From the NCBI GenBank assembly GCA_003342895.1, contig PTFA01000196.1:376053-440052 (forward strand): DNA of 64,000 nt. Direction: 5' to 3'. This document shows positions 12,570 through 25,700 of the stretch, in pieces. Each line of letters starts with the position of its first letter. The stretch's first letter is position 1. The position numbers were made by a program, and so were the translations under genes. The DNA comes from Casuarius casuarius. Lineage: Eukaryota > Chordata > Aves > Casuariiformes > Casuariidae. Under the pieces are notes generated by a model that worked only from the letters and a program-made list of their open reading frames with translations, was not told the DNA's origin and did no database searches.

Positions 12570-13110
12570 CTTGCCCGCGCCGCCACCGTCCCCCTGCCGC
12601 CGCCTGCCATTTCATTCGCCGCTGCCCAGAAGCAACGTCAACACCGCGGGCAATCTCATTGGCTGCCCGCCCGCGCGCCTCGCTCCGCCGGCCAGCGTGG
12701 GGCGGGACTTCCGGGGCGGGCCGCCGTGTCACCCGGTGCGGAAGGGCACTAGGCCCGGCCCGGCCCCAGCGGAAACAAAAGCGGGCGGCGGCGCAGCGGG
12801 CCCGGCATGGCGGCGGCGAGGCGGGCCTGGCTCCCGGCCCGGCTCCTCCTGCTCTTCGTGGCGCAGGTGAGAGGCTGTGGCAGCCGGAGGGGTGCCCCGG
12901 GCTCTGTGCCCGCTCCGCCTGCGGGGCCTGGGGAGCCCTAGTGGGGCGAGACCGGCTCTGGCTCGGGGCAGACCCGAGAACCGGCTGGGGCTGCGGGACT
13001 TGGGCCCGGTACCCGGGCTCCGCTGAGTCGGGAGCGGAGAGGTCTGTCTAGGTGCGGAAACTGCTTGGTAGCGGGGCGGGGCGGAGCCTGGGCCGCGCGA
13101 GCAGCGGGAG
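12270..13110. promoter_or_regulatory. CpG-island bidirectional promoter of LSM7 and SPPL2B
   Basis: A GC- and CpG-rich block covers the first exons of two divergent genes whose ATGs (12569 minus, 12807 plus) are about 240 bases apart. Visible elements are an inverted CCAAT box (ATTGG, 12658-12662), GC boxes at 12699-12706 and 12713-12720, an ETS-type ACTTCCGG at 12707-12714, and a YY1-like AAGATGGCGG spanning the LSM7 start codon on the minus strand. No TATA box was seen. This is the usual make-up of a shared housekeeping promoter. Function is inferred from sequence; the edges are approximate. Confidence 0.85.
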
Positions 13111-16100
13111 CTCCGGTGCCGCTCGCTGGGCGCTAATGGCCAAGCTGCGGCATTTTGTTGCTGGAGGCAAGAAGCAGCATCGCCCCCCCCGCACCGGCCC
13201 GGGTCTGTGCTGGGCGTCCTCCCCCATCTACGCGTGTTTCTTAATCCCTTTTCCCGTGGTTAACAAAATATTTCTCATAGCTCTTCCCCGTCCTCCCAGT
13301 AGCCTTCTCTGGCAGCCCTTTGGGAAGGGCACGCAAGCCGGGGGATGGGGTTGGGATCGGGATTGCTGCAGCACCGAAAACTCCTGGCTTTGGGTTCGTC
13401 CCAACCAGCAAACTCCCTCTGAGAAAGTGGCCGTTGTAAAAGAAAGCAAAGTTTCTGCTGAACCCGAAGTTATTGGCTGTCTTGATTGTTTTGTTTTCTT
13501 TTCTTATTCCTCATCTGAATTAATACCTTTTTTGGGACAAACTGTATTTCCAAGGGTCTTATAGGAACGTATGTGACTAGCTAGGTACATAATCCTGATG
13601 CGGGAGAGAGAGCAGACTTTCACCTGCTGTGTTATGGCATCGTTCATAGCTTTTGTATTTTAAGTTCAGGTGTTCTGGAAACACTCAAGTATCATTAAAA
13701 GATCTTAACTATTCATTAGTTAACTTGGAGGGCAGTAGATCATCTTGGGTCTTTTGGTGTGACTTCTTAGTATGATAGTCTAATTTTCCCCTCTTTCCCC
13801 TCCNNNNNNNNNNNNNNNNNNNNNNNNNNNNNNNNNNNNNNNNNNNNNNNNNNNNNNNCCCCCCCCCGATTCCTTGCCAGTGGTATTTACTTACACAATG
13901 GGCTGGTTGCCAGTTAAGTTCTTTATCTGTGCAGCATCTGCTCCCTTCCTCTTCCCCTGCCTGTCCTGCACATTTTTGGTGCCTCTCATCTTTCTAATGG
14001 ACTGGCATTGCCAGCCTGGGGCCTGCGCATTAATACGAGAGAAGACCTAAGAATGGATCAAGGAGTGGCGTGGAGTTGGTTTTGAAAGGGTGACCCCATG
14101 GGAGTGTGGAAGGATAGCAGGTAAAATAGTCCAGTGGTCAAGCCCTGACACTTGACGGGCTTGGCTTCAGTTCATGCACTGCAGCATGCTTCCTTTCTGT
14201 AAGCAAGTCACTTAGCATAGTTGTGCAGCAAAGTAGTGTAAACATGGCTGGGCAAGCTTTGAACAGGCTGGCAAGAATACTGAAACAGTTGTGCTGCAGC
14301 AGCAAAGAGCTAACTTGCTGTATGCTGCTAAAGTATTTCTGCTACTCAAGCTAGCTCATTTAAAACTTCTTCAAATGCAAGTAGTACTCTCTGATGTATT
14401 GGGAGTATATCTTTCTTTCACCCCTACTGAGAGATGGGATAGCCTTTTGGGAAAAATGGTCCAGGTTTGCTTTTAAACTGAATTAAGCAGGGAGAAGGAG
14501 CAGCTTGACTAGTGAAGTATGGTTCTCCCAAATATGGATCCTCATCTGGGAGTACCAGAAGAGGGGCATGATCTTAGAGATCCAAGTGAAATCCACACCT
14601 AAGTCTTGCTTTGGCATCTGAGTCCTCACTTTTCATTTAATTTTCTGTCATTCTCACCATTCCTTCATAGCTTTCCTACTTCTTGGCTGCCCTATAACAA
14701 TAATGAGGTATAGGAACCTTTGACTAATGCAGAACATAGTAATACAATCTAGAGTGAGCATGTTAGCTCACTGCTATTAGCTAAATGCCATTGTATACTA
14801 GCTTTCAGTAGAATATCGACCTGAGGTCATGGTTTCTATTTTGTAAAACTGAAGTGCTCTGTGATGCAGGTCCAGAGGGCCCAAGAGACTTCTGGACGTT
14901 CTGGGTTAAGATGGTTGACAACTTAATCTCATGAAATTTTCACATTATGAATAATATCAATTACAAACTCTTTCCACTGTACAGCACTTGTTAAAGGAGT
15001 ATTGTCTTTTTCTGCGAATTTGTTGTCTGCTATTGATAGTCTCCAAATTGATTATGCAGCTCACAGGGAAAGAATGCACCCCAGCTCTTGGTAACGCCAC
15101 TATTTGTCTTGCGTGATACGTACTGTAAGAGTAGATGTAGCTCACTTTTCCTTTTTTCTGTTGCTGCTTCAGGGAATACAGCTCCCAGTGTCTTTTAAAT
15201 CTCTAAGATCAATTTCATCTATTGATGAAGTTAAGCAAAAGCTGTGCATGCAGCGTATTCTAATAAGGAAAAAAACCCAATGATTTGTTTCTAATTCTAT
15301 AATTAAGTTGCACAAAGATGAAAATAATAAACATCAGTAGCAGCCTGGAAATTAATTGTGTTTTGTTTTCCCTGGGTTTTTCTGTGTGCTTTTCAGCTGT
15401 CAGAGCTATGGGTAGTTCCCAGTCCTTGTAGATAATTGCCATGTAGTATATGGGATTTTTCTTGGTTGTTGGGACTGCCTGAATCGCAAACAGCACTTCA
15501 TTCTCTGTTTATCTTTGTGTAGAGAAAGCTGCTGCTTATGGTGTAATTCTGTGAACCAGTGTCTCCAAGGTAGTAACTTTCTCTTCCTGTGCTATGGTAT
15601 ACATCATTCTTGTGCCAGCATCACTGTTTGCCCAGATTGTGCTAGAAACTGCATCATTGGAGTGACGTGGTTAAACTTCTTTTTGAGGATTATTTTTAAT
15701 TCTTAATCTTGTTTATTAAAAGGACTTGACTTAAGACCAGCTCCTCAGACTGTTATGTTGACACAACTGAGGTGACTGTGAACTCAGGGAGAGAGTCATG
15801 AATAGGCAGCTATTTCTGCCAGCTTTGCTGCTGAAACCAGCATCTACAAGGACTGTATCCTCAGTTGTTAGGACTGGAGGATCGTGGTCACAAAGCACTG
15901 TCTTCTCCAGATACTGCCATACAGACTCGTAATCCTCACTTCTAATGCAACTTCTCTGTGTATATGCAGATTCATGTGATCTCCTTATAGTGTAAATTGC
16001 TCCTTTTAATGATCTCTTATGCTTTCACTGCATAATATCATGCCTTAAAGGTATGCAATCTGTATCTGTTCCTGCCTTGCTGCTTTTCTCTCTGTACTTC

Positions 16101-19100
16101 ACAGTAGAAGTGCAGAGGTTTCTATAGGTACCTGTAAGTTGAATCATTCCACTGCACTGCAGGAGAAGGTGGCTTTTTCCCTTGTTCTGTAGGGTTCCAC
16201 TTGAGCTGGAAACCATGCTTTCTCGTCGGTCGTTCTACAATATGGAATGATCTCCAGGAGCTAAGAACCATCACAAATGTTACCACCTTCCCAGGGTATC
16301 AGCTGCATTGCTTTGAACTTACCTTTGCTATTTAATTCCTAGTGATATAAATAAAAAGGTATCAAATCTGGAAGCATGAAAGCCCTACTGTACTGAAACA
16401 AGAAATGCCTATGATTCACCCTAGGTGGGGGAGGTAAGAGACTACATGTAGTAGCTGGTAACAGACTTCGGCACTATGCTTTGATCCTAAGTGATAATTC
16501 CATTGTAACGATATATGTTAATGCCCATGCATCTTTGTCTTCCATGCGCTCTCTAAAACTCTGTACACCGTCTTCTTTTAGCTCTGTTCATATGTCTCTT
16601 AATTCCTCTCATCCTCAGTTTTACTTACCTCTGTACAAAAAAGAAGCTTCTAAATGTTTTGAGCATTTCGTATTAGGAATCTTCTACTCCTTTTCTTTTT
16701 CTTTTTAAGGATAGCAATTATGTTGCTCAGAAAGCATAATTGTGTATTACTGTCTTAAGTCTGCCACTTGGGATTACTACAGAGTTCCAGTAATGGTTAT
16801 CTAAATGGAAATGTAGCAACACACCCCCTATTCTCTCCTTTTTAAGAGAAGCCTGAAGCTTTTGGAGATAGTTGTAGTTATAATATTCAAAACTGAGCTA
16901 CACAGCATCCTTCTGAGCCCAGTCAGCTCTTGCAACAATAAGCAGGAAACATCCTTTTTCTAGGCTATTCTTTGTCTCTGTGGCTTATCGCTGTTGAAAG
17001 TCAAGTTGTAAGGCCAGTAACTTTCCTTTTCCTTGAAAGGGTTTTAGGTGCTGTGGGTAGATAGCTCAGACACAAGCAAAAGTGCCCTCCTGTACCAAAC
17101 AGCTGGAGTTCTTTTGCTAAGTGTGTTTCTCCTTGCCACGTATGTACAATAGAGGTATTTTGTGGAGGGAGAGGATGTCTTGAAAACATGCACTATTTCA
17201 GTGCAAATTAGGGCCACTTGAGGAAACAGTGTGCCCAACACACTTCAGGCAAAATCTAATAGATTTTAGAGCACTTAATGAAAGCTGACAGTATTTTGGG
17301 GGGGGGGGAACCTGAAACAGCAACTTTTTAAAAAAAAGTTATTATATACAAAAAGGAGCTAAATACATAGTGTCTCTACTGCCTATATGTTTTGGGGTTG
17401 AAGTTTCTTTATTGCTTTGCTGCTTTTGTCTTGCAGTAGAATGGTATTACTTATTTTTCAGGCAGTTTGGGGTTCATTAATGTTTAAAGGTTGGTTCTTT
17501 GAAGTGCTCCAAAAAGCATCCATTTACTCATTGTCTCCCAGGGGCCACATGATAATATTTATGTTTGATAATTTGAAAGACATGGCTTTGCTGCTGTCTC
17601 CAGTCATCTTTGACTCCTTATTCTTCAGTTAGTTCCTGGAGAAAGAAATTTGTAAAAATGTGCTTTTAAAAAAATCACAAAATCAAAGAATAGTTGGGGT
17701 TAAAGGGACCTCTGGAGATCATCTAGTCCTATTCCCACCTCAAGCAGGGTCAGCTAGAGCAGTGTGAAGATATTGCATAATATCAGACCAAGTATTGACC
17801 CTGGAGGAACTCTGCTCCTGACTGGCTGCCAGTTCAGCTTTGAGCCATTTACCACCACCATGAAAATGGAAATTGCTAGTTATTTGCTAAAATACCTGTC
17901 CTAGGACACTGTAGTATGCAGATCTGTAGGCATCCATTACTTTAATATTAGAACCCTGTTACAAAAGGGGACTTTATAGCATTTCATAGTTCAGAGGGAA
18001 ATTAACAGCCAGCTAAAGATAACTACTATTATAAACTCTTTTGTGTGTGAGGGGCATGGACTGGGGATACCTCTTAATGAGTAACAGCAATATTCCCAAT
18101 AGATCCTGTATCGCCATGGTTCAGGCAACCTGTCCCCGGCCTAGTTCCCTAATATCAGTGACACTGGGTGTTCACTGTTTACATCACTGGTAGCTGGTCC
18201 TCCTATTCAACATCCTTCTCGGGGACAGTTATGAATTGTTTTAGCTATGATAACAACTGCAATGGAAAAATGTGTGATATGTAGTCTTGAAAACCTGTGT
18301 GCTGCCTAGGACAAAAATAGAGCTGAGGATACTGTGAAGTGTTGTCAGATCTATAGCAAAGGTGTCCAAGGCTGCACTCTGGAATGATGTGGATCTGGAA
18401 TTGATCATTACTTCAGGTTATCCTCTCGGGAGGTGGTGGGGCCAAGCCTGGTTCCTTACCTTCTGTCCTGCAGTAGTCCAACTTTTCTGTTTTTCTGCTT
18501 ACGTATATATTTAGATGTGTTATTACGAAGTGAAAAAACAGGCTACCAAACAGTGAGTAATGTTTATAATCTCTGCTGTCTTGTATGACTCAAACTTCTT
18601 GTTTTGGTACACTCGGCTTTTTGTGACTTTTTATATATATTTACAGGTTTACTGCGAGTATGGGATGGTACATGTCCTTTCAGAGAAAGGAAGCAGCAAA
18701 GGAAAAGACTACTGTATCCTCTTCAACTCTCAGTGGGCCCACTTGCCACATGATCTGGGTAAAGCTGTAAGTACCTACCCAAGCAATAACAGAAGAATGT
18801 ACTCAAAAATGTCTTTGTTCTAGGGAAGCTTTTAATTTCTAACTTGGATCAGTAGAATTTGAAGCGACTAATGTGTTTGCTCTATTTAGAAGCTACTTTT
18901 ATCTGCTAAGATCTCCTTAGCCACTGCTGTAACAGCTGTATTGCTTTCCTAGCAGCATGCAGAAGGTAACAACTATTTTTGAGTTGGAAACAAGAGTCTT
19001 CCTTTTGGCAAATATGAGCAATTACATGCAAATGGCACTTACTTGTGGCAGCAAAGGAGTTTGCCTTTGTTAATGTGATATGAAATGATACCACATGGCC

Positions 19101-22100
19101 TTCCTTATATCTTGAAACATGACCTTTAATTCTTCCTCTGTGGTTCATGGTTCTGCCAAATGTAAGAACAGAATATTCATGTATCTGTATCAGGCTTTTA
19201 TTGCAGTATCCAGTGCCCTATGAGCTACCAATTAAGTTGGTTTCACTCTTTCCATAAGACGACTTAAGGGGGAAGGATTAAAGTAGCAGGAACTCACTCC
19301 CTCACAGATGCCAGGAATCACTAGAATGTGAGGAAGAAACTGGGGAAGCTCTAAACTTCATGCTTTCTGGTCAGATGTTATGGAAGCTGGATCACTGAAG
19401 AGGAACCAGTGCCTGTTCTCTAGTAGGAATCACAATGCCTTTTTGGTTTTTTTGTGAGAAGTGAAAATGGGGAGAAAAGAATGTATCTAGAGGCTTCATT
19501 TTTGCTCCATATCCATGTTTTTCCCATAAGGATTTCTTTTAACCACCAAACCTAGAAGTCATACTGAGATCTGAAGTGTATTTTTATATTGCCTCACTTC
19601 TAGATGCAAGTTAATGACTAGTTTGGAAGGTTGTCTTTCTTTGGCTTCTGTTTCTGGCTGGTGGTGGGAGGTAGGTTCATTTGAAGAATGATACTGAAGT
19701 TAAGCTCCTGTTCTGAATCTCTCTGAAAGAACTTGCTTGTGTTAATAGCGTGGGAAACCCAGCTTCCTAACTTAACAAAGTAAAATATGGTGGAATTGAA
19801 CTGTTCTTGTGTTTTGTGTACCGCTTGCTTATTGATCTTTGAGAACCTGTGTATAAATAGACAAAAACTATGTATATACATACATGCGTATATATGTATA
19901 TATAATAAAAAATAATTTTGGTGTGTATTTAGACATCCAGATTGGCTACAGTGCAAGAAGGGATGGGGGAAGGAAGTCTTCACTTCAAGGTCTTTGTCAG
20001 CAGGGGGGATTCTTCCTCCTAGCTTGCTCCGTTCCTTACTAACCTGCAAAGAATGCAGTATGAAGGAGAAGGTGAAGTGTTAAGTGCATATGCTTTTCAA
20101 TAGCTTCTCTGAGTGCTTGCCTGAAAGGTGTCTTTTGCAGGTAGACTTAAAATCTCCTTAACTGAAAATGGTAGGTTGTTTAGCAGCTGGCAGAATGAGT
20201 AACTCCCTGTTTGTGTATCAGGAACTCAAAGGACCAAAAAGCTACTCAAGCTGCCCTTGTTTGTTTTCCAGATAAGGTGTAAAACTGTTGTCCAGCTTCT
20301 GCCTTGCAGCTGTTACTGCAGTGGAATCGGTGATGCAGATCTGGCAAAGAGAGCTAGCAGTGCCTGATAAGGCAGCCTTAAACTTCTTATCTGTTCTGTT
20401 TTAAAATACTCCTTTCTCATTGTCCCAACAATAGTCACTGCTTGCTTGCAGAGGTAATCCAGCTCTGTCACATAACACTAAAGTGAACTGTGGACTTCTT
20501 CTAATGTATATTTGCAGTTTGTGTTGTGATCAATGACTGTCAAAGGATGACTTCTTCAGAAGAGGTTATAAACAATTAATCCAATACAGTATGAGGTGCT
20601 GTTCCTATATATGGATTCTCTCTTTGATAATGACAGAGTAGTTCCACTAAGTCATAGTCACATTCATCTCTTGGTGATTTAGCCAGGGGAGAGTCTGCAG
20701 TTGCTTTGCTTCCATGGCAAACAATTGCTATGACCAATTGGTCCACTGGAAAAATGTAAAGCATTTAGACCATCTAGATTAGGAAGGCAACAAAACATTG
20801 TTTACCTCTCTGGAAAAAGGCCTTGGACTCCCAGTGACAGACTTACTTTTCTTTCCACTTGAATTAAAAGATATATATATTTTTTTCTTCCATTAGTAGA
20901 CTCAAAGCTAATAAAACCTTATCTCAAACCTGATTTTTCTCACTAGAATGTGCCGTGAGACTGGCAAGAATGTATCAGTATTGCCTCAAGCAACTCTTTA
21001 TGGGTTCTTGGTCTTGGTATCTTGCTTCGTTAACCTCTTTATTATGCAAAGCTCTCCTATCTGGTTTATATTTATAGGAGACTTGATACTGCGAAGACCA
21101 ATAGTGCATCAAAATCTAGACTGCTTAACAAGGATGCTAAGCTGAGGGGGTTGTTTGTAAGAGGAATTATACACCTTTAGTTTCCAGAAGTATATTTGCG
21201 AGCCATATTCTATGCGCTTGATTAAATGGCCTTAGCGAAGTTACTGCCTGTTGTAGAAAAAGCTAGGTAGGAAAGCACCTCTGGAGATCATCTTGCCCAA
21301 TTTTCTGTTGAAAACAGGGCCTCAGATTAGGCCCTGTCAAGCTGAGTTTCAGTCTCATCGGGCATGAATATCGAAGTCTCAAATTTATGAAATGCCTAGG
21401 CATTCTTTGAGATCTCTACCTAATTGCCCATACTACTGGACTATTGATCATATGTCTCAGTTTAGAAAGGCTAATGCCTTTGTTCGATATCATCCCAAAT
21501 CAAAGAGAAGGAGGCTTAAATTTTTTCTGTGTAGGTAAGACGGTATATATTCAAAACAGAGTGCACATGTAGAATGAGGCTTCTCCATAGGGGACCTTAC
21601 AGGCAGACACATCACACTTCATGGTAAAATTTGTAAAAATAGCAACACTGGAGATGCTTCAAACCCTACATGTTGAGTATCCAGATGTCACCTGATGCAT
21701 GTCCTCCTGTGGAATCCACTTACTCGTATTATGGTTCTGTACAGACCACAGAAAATGTCATGAGGTGATGCAGAGCACAGACCTGAGCTGGTCTGCATTT
21801 GTGTTCTGCTCTGATAGAGCAGATAAACATCCCTGAAACCTGGACCCCTGGGAAGGGTGTGGAGACATCCTATTGTTTCCACACGGAGCCAGGTTGGAGC
21901 CAGCAATTTTCTGAATAAGCTTAGAGCTGCTGACAGCTTGACCCTGCTACCTAAAACAGTGCAGACAGCTACAGACAGTTGGTGTTGCATCATGTACCTA
22001 TGAGTTTCTAATGCAAAATATGACAAGTATCAGTCTTCCAGGTTAAAACTTGAGTAACAATGACACATTTCATGCCTAACAACTCAACTTCCAGCAAGAG

Positions 22101-22741
22101 TGGGGCTCCGCGCTGCTTCAGTGACCTCCGTCAATTAGCACAGCTCTCGCTGAGAGTCGGTTACGTGACTGATGATTGCATTTTGGGGAGGGAGGATCTG
22201 CACATAGAACTGGGTGAAGATACTGGCTCTTTCTTAGGTCCTGCAAGGAGCTGCTTGTGCAGGTGCTATTGCTAGAACCTTGAAGCTATTTGCGTAAACC
22301 TATCAAAGTAGATGTCTTTGGATCAGAGAAGGGCCAAAAACTAAGGAATTGGGGCAGACCTGCAACCTGAATGTGAATCACAAGCAGCCAGAGAAGATGC
22401 CTGGAATCCAGTAACTGAGCAAATTTCTACCATTCCAATTTCTACCATTTCAGAGAAAGCTGGTTAGCTTTGCTTTTTGACTGGGTCGTTTCTGTGTTTT
22501 CATGTATGCAAGTGCTGCCAACATGGATGTCTAGTTTCTTTAAAAAAAATCCTAAAAACAACAGAGAAAACAAAACAAAAAAAAGAGCAGAAACTACGCA
22601 AAGTTTCTGAAAGGTAATTTAGAACATTCAAGTAAAGGAGTGAGAGATGGAGTGCTCTCATGGAAACCTGAGTGCTGAAACAGTGTTCTCCTGTGTCAGA
22701 TGTAGTGCTGTTAAGAACATCCATGATTAGCATTGCTTGGA

Positions 22742-22772
<31 letters not shown>

Positions 22773-25700
22773 AAGTCCTGTTTGCACATGCTTAGTTTTC
22801 CCCACTTTAACCATTCAAGTTGAAGTTTTTTAAGATGTCTCCCTCAAGGCTGGTATTTTTGTTTTGGAGTTTTGAGGGGGTTTTTTGTTTGTTTTGTTTC
22901 GACTAATTTCTTCATCTTTTTAGTCCCTCTTGCAACTGCAGGATCAAACAGCATCTGTTTTGTGTTCTCCTTCTGATGTACCTGATGGAGGATTTAATAA
23001 TCGAATCCCCATGGTGATGCGAGGGAATTGCACCTTCTATGAGAAAGTGAGGCTTGCTCAGATAAATGGAGCTCGTGGCCTGCTGATTGTTAGTAGAGAG
23101 AGACTGGTAAGTCTACTTCGAAGTTTTTCTTCATTACTGATACTTTTCTGATGTTAGATACTTTCTCATACACCTTTATTTTCTATCCAGTGCTTTATAT
23201 GTGATGTGCTGTCTTGTTTTCAGTGCTCACTGCTGATATTTAATGTTTCTGGTATCTGATACTCCTCTTAAAACAAAGCTACCACCCCTTCCCTATCCCT
23301 CCCCTCCCAAATGCTTGTTCCTGCATCAGATAGCCGCATGTGAAATCATACAGGAAATATTAATAAAACAAGAAGCAGCACTCATTTGAGTAGTAAGTTC
23401 TGCACAGAGCTTGTATAACATTCCAAGCAAGGGCTGAAGGTATTCTTACGTCTCATGAAACACTTGAATCAAACGCAGAAGGTGGTTCCTTGAGTCATAT
23501 TAACACCCTAAGTGACACTTAGACTACGTTCACCTGGAGCATCACCGATGCATATTTTATGAAATATTTATTTTTTGAAACCTACAGTCAGTAGTGAGAC
23601 AGATGTCTGTCATAAAACCATGAACCTGACATGCGGAAGATTCTCACTGAAGTTTGATTGTTGCATTTCCCTGTTGCAGTCTTTAGTGATTTGATTTATT
23701 GGAAACAGGCATGTGTTTTAGTTTTTTTTTCTCCTCTCTCTTATTAGGTGTTAGGCTGCAAAAGCAAACTCCTTTACCTAGGCCATGATTATATAATGAA
23801 TGGCATTGTAATCAACATAGACCCAGTAGAGTTGTCCTCTGTGCCCTTAAACATTGAACAAAAACCATTATTGCCCTAGATTTCTTAACACTTACATCTA
23901 TGTTTTAAGGTATTGAGAAGGCAGAAATAAACTGCAGAGAGTCCTAAACAGTTATCATAAGAACATAAGAAATGGCTTACAGTGTCAGGGTAGTATTTCA
24001 TGTAGCCAAATACCCTATATCAAATAGCAGCAATAGGAGGTGCTCCTTAGAGAGGCCTTGTGAACCTGGTTGCTGCTGCTTCTCCATTCCCCTCATGCTC
24101 CCCAAGTATCAAAAATCATGGGATCAGAAACGTTAGAGAGTACCCCCGTACCAATTCATTTTAATGGCCGTGTTGTCCATGAATTCGCCCAGCTCATGTT
24201 GAAACTATGCGCCTCAGCAGCCTTCTGTAGCTGAAGATTCTGAAGTTCACTTCCCACTATGTAGAAAAAAGTAACTTAAACTGATCTATTGCTAGCTTTG
24301 AGGGCTTAACCCTAGTACAGAGTTGTGTGACTGGTGAGCAACTATTCTGCATGCAGTTTATCCACTCTGATTTTACAAATCTTGATGAAATTGCCCTGTC
24401 CCCTTCCCTTCTCTAAAGTGAAGAGTGCCAGTTTAGTCTCCTCAAAGCGGGTGCCCCGTGGTCATTTCTGTTGCCCTTCTCTGCAGCTCCTCCAAACTCT
24501 TTATATTGTGGAGACCACACAGTAGTGCTCACTGAGCGCTGAGTAGTGCTGCTGCTGCTGCACACTGAGCCGCTGACTTGGAGAACTGTGAATGATGATT
24601 TCAGGATTTCTTTCTGGGTAGTAACAACCAGCTCAGCATTCAGCAATATGCTGACAGTTTAGATTATTTTCCTGAGATGCATTCCCTTTTAATTGTCTGT
24701 GCTGAAGCTAATTTGCCATCTTTTTCCACTCATTCAGTTTGGCAAGGTCCTTCTGGAGTTCCTCACAATTGACGTGGCATTTAACTGCCTGGCTTTATAT
24801 TATCTGCAAACTTGGAGATTTTTACTGCATGCTTTCTTTTTCTTTTCTGTATATGTTTTTGCAGCTTTAAAGCTGGTTTGAGATTCTGATATGGAGGCTT
24901 TAAAATGCCTGACTGTTCATGTTACAATAGCAGTAACTTTTTCTATTTTTATTATGGTGTGTGTGTATATATATATAATGTATATATGTGTGTGTGTATA
25001 TATTTGTATTCTGAATATGACTTTTTCTTCTGTAGTTTCTGTTGTATAGCAATTCTAGATTATGAATAGTGTCCTATCCCTTTTTAAATATCTCCCAAAT
25101 TAACAAAAATGAAACTTGCAGCTGTAACTCTTTGGGTAAAAATATATTCAGTTCTGTAAAAACATTTATTCCTTCCAAATCTGAATTGTCTTGCAGGTTC
25201 CTCCTGGGGGTAACAGGAGTCAATATGAAGAGATTGATATTCCTGTGGCTCTGCTCAGCTACACTGATATGTTAGATATTGGCAAGGTAAATTCAGTAAT
25301 AAGTGTTCTAATTCATACCATCCCAAATGGGTCATTGCTCTAGAGTGTATTTGACATGCATCTTAGGAGCTTTAAATCTCGAGAGTTGTACTCATGAAGA
25401 TTGCATTATTGTAATAATATGTGTTTAACAGTTAGTGTCCTGAACAAAATACTGATTTCTTGGGAATTCATTTCTGCATCTTCAGAACAAAATCAAAATG
25501 AACGCTGCTGCCAGAAATAAATACCACGAATAGTAGAGGCATCTACTTGCTCTGAAATATTTGTAATAGTTTGATTTTGAGGTTGCTTAGTAAAAACTAA
25601 ATAACTGAACCCTTACTAAGGAATCTTTCTGGAAATGTCACGCTAATTGCATAAAAGTATCAGAAATAATTTGTGTCCCTTATGTCGCTTTCCTTTTTGT

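Noticed and set aside
12009..13051. Long open frames on both strands in the CpG island (up to 247 codons)
   Set aside because: GC-rich DNA has few stop codons. The frames are Arg/Pro/Ala-rich, show no domain, and overlap the promoter and first exons of LSM7 and SPPL2B.
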